From contig JAWKMZ010000003.1 in assembly GCA_041391965.1 (NCBI GenBank), positions 248,001 to 312,000 on the forward strand: a stretch of DNA of 64,000 nucleotides. The letters run 5' to 3'. Of this stretch, positions 61,593-64,000 are shown piece by piece. The position numbers and the translations under genes are program-made. The notes under the pieces were generated by a model. The model had not been told where the DNA came from. It saw nothing but the letters and a program-made list of their open reading frames with translations, and did no database searches. Numbering within the stretch: position 1 is the stretch's first letter; every line of letters starts with the position of its first letter. The DNA comes from JAWKMZ01 sp041391965 (GTDB lineage Bacteria > Bacteroidota > Bacteroidia > Flavobacteriales > Flavobacteriaceae).

Positions 61593-62891
61593 CTATAATT
61601 TATTATATGCACTCATTACTTGTCGTTGTTTACCAGAAGCTAGTAAAGGAATTTCATTTAAATATTTGATTTCTATAGAGCAGTTGTTGCCCAACGCTTC
61701 TTTAAACTCATTAATCAATTGTTGTTCACCTTTAAAAAGCGTGTCTGTATTCAATTTTATAACATACGCTTTTTCATCTATTTGAATAAATTGAAATTGT
61801 TTGAAGTTTGAATATTTTTTCATCACAGCACCAATAACAAATGACGATATAAGCTCGCCTTTGGTATTATAAATCAAATCTTGTCGTCTGCCTTCAACCT
61901 TTTTAAAAACGGGAACATTATGCTCATCTAATTCAATGCTAGCCACATCACCTGTATCATATCTAATTATTGGCATGCAATAATTAAACAAGTCTGTTAT
62001 GATTACTCTTCCTAATTCACCTAATTCGGCTGGTGTATCTTCATCAAATTTAAATATCTCAAAATAATAACTTGCCCAATTAATGTCAAAATGGTCTGTA
62101 TTTGCTTTTTGTTGCGCCAAAATACCATTTTCAGCATTTGAATATCTTGATATTACAGGTGCATTAAAATAAGTTTGAAGCGTTGTTTTTGTATGAAGGT
62201 TTAAACGCTCAGAACACGCCACAACACAAGTCATATTGCAATTTATTGGCTCTTTGTGTTCTACCTGAACATATTTTGAAATGGTATCCAGAGCTGAAGC
62301 ATATGACCAAATTCCTTTAGACTTTTTAGACTTGAGTAGTTTGGCTATAAAGTTTTCTATTTCAGCTTTATTTAAATTGGCAGCATTTTGCATTCCAACA
62401 TTTTGAATCCAAGACAACAAAGCAGATTTCCTATTGTATTTGGTCCAAACTCTAATAAAATACACTTTAATTCCGATAGCTATTCCTGCTCTTTTAGCAA
62501 AATATATGGCATCTGTACTATTCCTATTTTGCTTGTTTTTATTTTGATAGAGATTGAATGGTGTTCCTGATGAGCCACTGGTAGAAACCTTATATTTTTT
62601 TTTATTAAGATAGCTTGACGACTTAAAAGCATCATAATTATCTTTAATAATCAATTTATTGACTACAGGAAATGCTTCTAAGTTATTTTTGTCTGCAATG
62701 TCTTTATAAAAAGGAACGGTTTTAGCAGCGTGGTTAAGCAAATGGTTGAGATGTTTTTTTCTCAGATTTTTTGAATTGTCAGAGTTATAATCTTCCAATA
62801 TCACACCAAGCTCTTTGTAATGTTTGTGTATTTTACCTCCTTTTAAGGCATCCAATATCCAAAAAATTGTATTTCTAAAATTCAATACCAT
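61593..62891 (-). CDS. Adenylate-forming CapK/PaaK-like enzyme, first gene of the phosphonate operon
   Basis: 432 residues. CapK/coenzyme F390 synthetase-like layout: STSGSSGTPF (about 103-112, the ATP loop), YSNAENG and RYDTGD in the core, and VEGRRQDL near the hinge. A smaller N-terminus than PaaK proper. The family forms acyl-AMP intermediates; in capsule clusters it serves carbohydrate or lipid modification. Here it begins the operon and ends four bases before the PEP mutase start, so it acts on or with the phosphonate product, perhaps in a ligation step. Confidence 0.82.
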   Translation of the reverse strand: MVLNFRNTIFWILDALKGGKIHKHYKELGVILEDYNSDNSKNLRKKHLNHLLNHAAKTVPFYKDIADKNNLEAFPVVNKLIIKDNYDAFKSSSYLNKKKYKVSTSGSSGTPFNLYQNKNKQNRNSTDAIYFAKRAGIAIGIKVYFIRVWTKYNRKSALLSWIQNVGMQNAANLNKAEIENFIAKLLKSKKSKGIWSYASALDTISKYVQVEHKEPINCNMTCVVACSERLNLHTKTTLQTYFNAPVISRYSNAENGILAQQKANTDHFDINWASYYFEIFKFDEDTPAELGELGRVIITDLFNYCMPIIRYDTGDVASIELDEHNVPVFKKVEGRRQDLIYNTKGELISSFVIGAVMKKYSNFKQFQFIQIDEKAYVIKLNTDTLFKGEQQLINEFKEALGNNCSIEIKYLNEIPLLASGKQRQVMSAYNKL

Positions 62892-63059
62892 TTTATAGTT
62901 GGCTAAGTTTCAACATTGAAATATCACATAATTTCAAAAAGCAATCAAATAAATTCTTTAAAGCGCATGGTTTGGCTATCAAGTGCAATTTTTAGCAGTT
63001 AATTTTAAACTCAAATTAAAAATTATTGCCCTAAAACTTCCATACAAATGGTTTAGTAT

Positions 63060-63067
63060 TAACTTTG
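63060..63067 (+). promoter_or_regulatory. Promoter -7 element for prfB (TAACTTTG)
   Basis: TAACTTTG, 18 bases before the prfB ATG at 63086. The gap 62892-63085 also must hold the promoter of the phosphonate operon on the other strand. Confidence 0.5.
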
Positions 63068-63085
63068 TCAAAAAAACAACCTATT

Positions 63086-64000
63086 ATGACTACTTCTGAT
63101 CAAATAAAAGATCTTGTAGAACGCCTTGGAGCGTTGAGGAGGTATCTTTGACATCGATGCCAAAACCATTGAGATAACCAACGAAGAAGAAAAAACCTTT
63201 GACCCAAATTTCTGGAACGATTCAAAATCGGCTGAAGTGATTATGAAATCACTCAGAGAAAAGAAAAAATGGGTTGGAGACTACCAAACAGCAAAAACAC
63301 TTACTGAAGATTTAGAAGTGCTTTATGAATTTTATAAAGCAGATGACGTTACTGCTGAAGAATTAGACACACATTTTGACAAAACATTAGACCTCATTGA
63401 AAAATTAGAGTTTAAAAACATGTTATCTGATGAAGGTGATAGCTTAAGTGCTGTTTTACAAATTACTGCTGGAGCTGGCGGCACCGAAAGCTGTGATTGG
63501 GCAAGTATGCTGATGCGCATGTATTTGATGTACGCTGAAAAAAATGGCTTTAAAGTTAAAGAACTCAACTTTCAAGAAGGTGATGTGGCAGGCATAAAAA
63601 CTGTAACCTTAGAAATTGAAGGCGATTTTGCCTTTGGTTGGTTAAAAGGTGAAAATGGTGTTCATCGTTTAGTACGTATCTCGCCATTTGACAGCAATGC
63701 CAAAAGGCATACAAGTTTTGCTTCGGTTTATGTGTATCCTTTAGTAGATGATACTATTGAAATTGAAATCAATCCTGCCGATATTGAAATTACAACAGCA
63801 CGCTCAAGTGGTGCTGGCGGACAAAATGTCAACAAAGTAGAAACTAAAGTACAATTGACACATAAACCAACTGGTATTCAAATTTCATGCTCAGAAACCC
63901 GTTCACAGCATGATAACAGAGCCAGAGCAATGCAAATGCTAAAATCACAACTATATGAAATTGAACTTCAAAAACAGTTAGCACAACGTGACGATATTGA
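63086..64000 (+). CDS. prfB: Peptide chain release factor 2 with programmed +1 frameshift, 3' truncated
   Basis: The first frame reads 21 codons from ATG 63086 to CTT then TGA (63149-63151). Slipping one base on CTT-T continues GAC (63150) into the long second frame, which runs to the window end. The slip site CTTTGAC is preceded by AGGAGG (63137-63142) with TAT between, exactly the classical RF2 signal. The second frame has RF2 landmarks: AGAGGTESCDWASMLMRMY and the SGAGGQNVNKVET peptidyl-hydrolysis GGQ loop. RF2 releases at UGA and UAA, so low RF2 favours the shift: autoregulation. The stop is beyond the window. Confidence 0.95.
63137..63152 (+). promoter_or_regulatory. RF2 programmed frameshift signal (AGGAGG-TAT-CTTTGAC)
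   Basis: Shine-Dalgarno-like AGGAGG, three bases, then CTT TGA C. This is the complete arrangement needed for +1 slipping in bacterial prfB, including the C after UGA that weakens termination. Confidence 0.93.

Noticed and set aside
1..64000. CRISPR arrays, tRNA, rRNA, insertion sequences, phage genes
   Set aside because: I looked through the intergenic gaps and saw no regular spaced repeats, cloverleaf-like segments, transposase motifs or terminal inverted repeats. A covariance-model search would be needed to exclude small RNAs.

Overview
The window is a 64 kb stretch of a low-GC Bacteroidota chromosome, most likely a marine-type member of the Flavobacteriaceae. Evidence: a type IX secretion sorting domain at the left edge, many families typical of the clade (DUF5916, DUF3667, DUF4834, BatA, YfhO, LuxC-like acyl-CoA reductase beside serC-serA), promoters of the Bacteroidota TAnnTTTG type, A-rich translation starts without Shine-Dalgarno sequences, and Flavobacteriia-like protein sequences throughout. 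I cannot name the genus. No rRNA, tRNA, CRISPR array, insertion sequence or intact phage gene was seen; the region reads as ordinary chromosome with a few accessory patches.

Layout. 0-9.5 kb is accessory: the end of a secreted T9SS protein, two class-C beta-lactamase-fold hydrolases, an ECF sigma factor coupled to a small flavin/NAD(P)H reductase, a divergent DoxX-FolE pair, and a five-gene operon (VOC, SRPBCC, VOC, DoxX, RibD-C/DHFR-like) facing a GlxA/AraC-type regulator. 9.5-15.2 kb is core metabolism: YchF, a dicluster ferredoxin, acyl-CoA reductase, SerC, SerA and DUF937. 15.2-19.8 kb holds small envelope proteins, a TonB receptor that may take up metal, and a second FolE. 20-34.7 kb is a mixed housekeeping block (DUF5916 barrel, LolD-type ATPase, TIGR02757, S10 peptidase, BatA protein, dihydroorotase-like protein without its metal ligands, esterase, MBL hydrolase, Bcp, a cluster-less endonuclease III, a sigma factor followed by a 48-residue protein). 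34.8-41.3 kb has UvrA, DUF3667, and two related secreted proteins that each carry a sigma-54-like promoter; the gap between them holds the decayed C-terminus of a class III nucleotide cyclase. 41.4-46.8 kb is surface glycan export (flippase, glycosyltransferase, YfhO). 47-57.7 kb includes a PLP beta-synthase next to a serine-palmitoyltransferase-like enzyme, an oligopeptidase, YbaB, threonine aldolase and a large secreted zinc protease.

The most distinctive system lies at 57.8-62.9 kb: a tight four-gene operon for 2-aminoethylphosphonate. It encodes an adenylate-forming CapK-like enzyme, PEP mutase with an N-terminal cytidylyltransferase-like domain, phosphonopyruvate decarboxylase, and a fusion of an HxGH-type cytidylyltransferase to an aminoethylphosphonate transaminase. 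This implies synthesis of CMP-activated aminoethylphosphonate for decorating a lipid or surface glycan. A second candidate system is the beta-synthase plus SPT-like pair (49.2-51.6 kb), which could make cysteate and then the capnine backbone of sulfonolipids; the SerA/SerC genes in the window would supply its phosphoserine precursor. The window ends inside prfB, which carries the classical RF2 programmed +1 frameshift.
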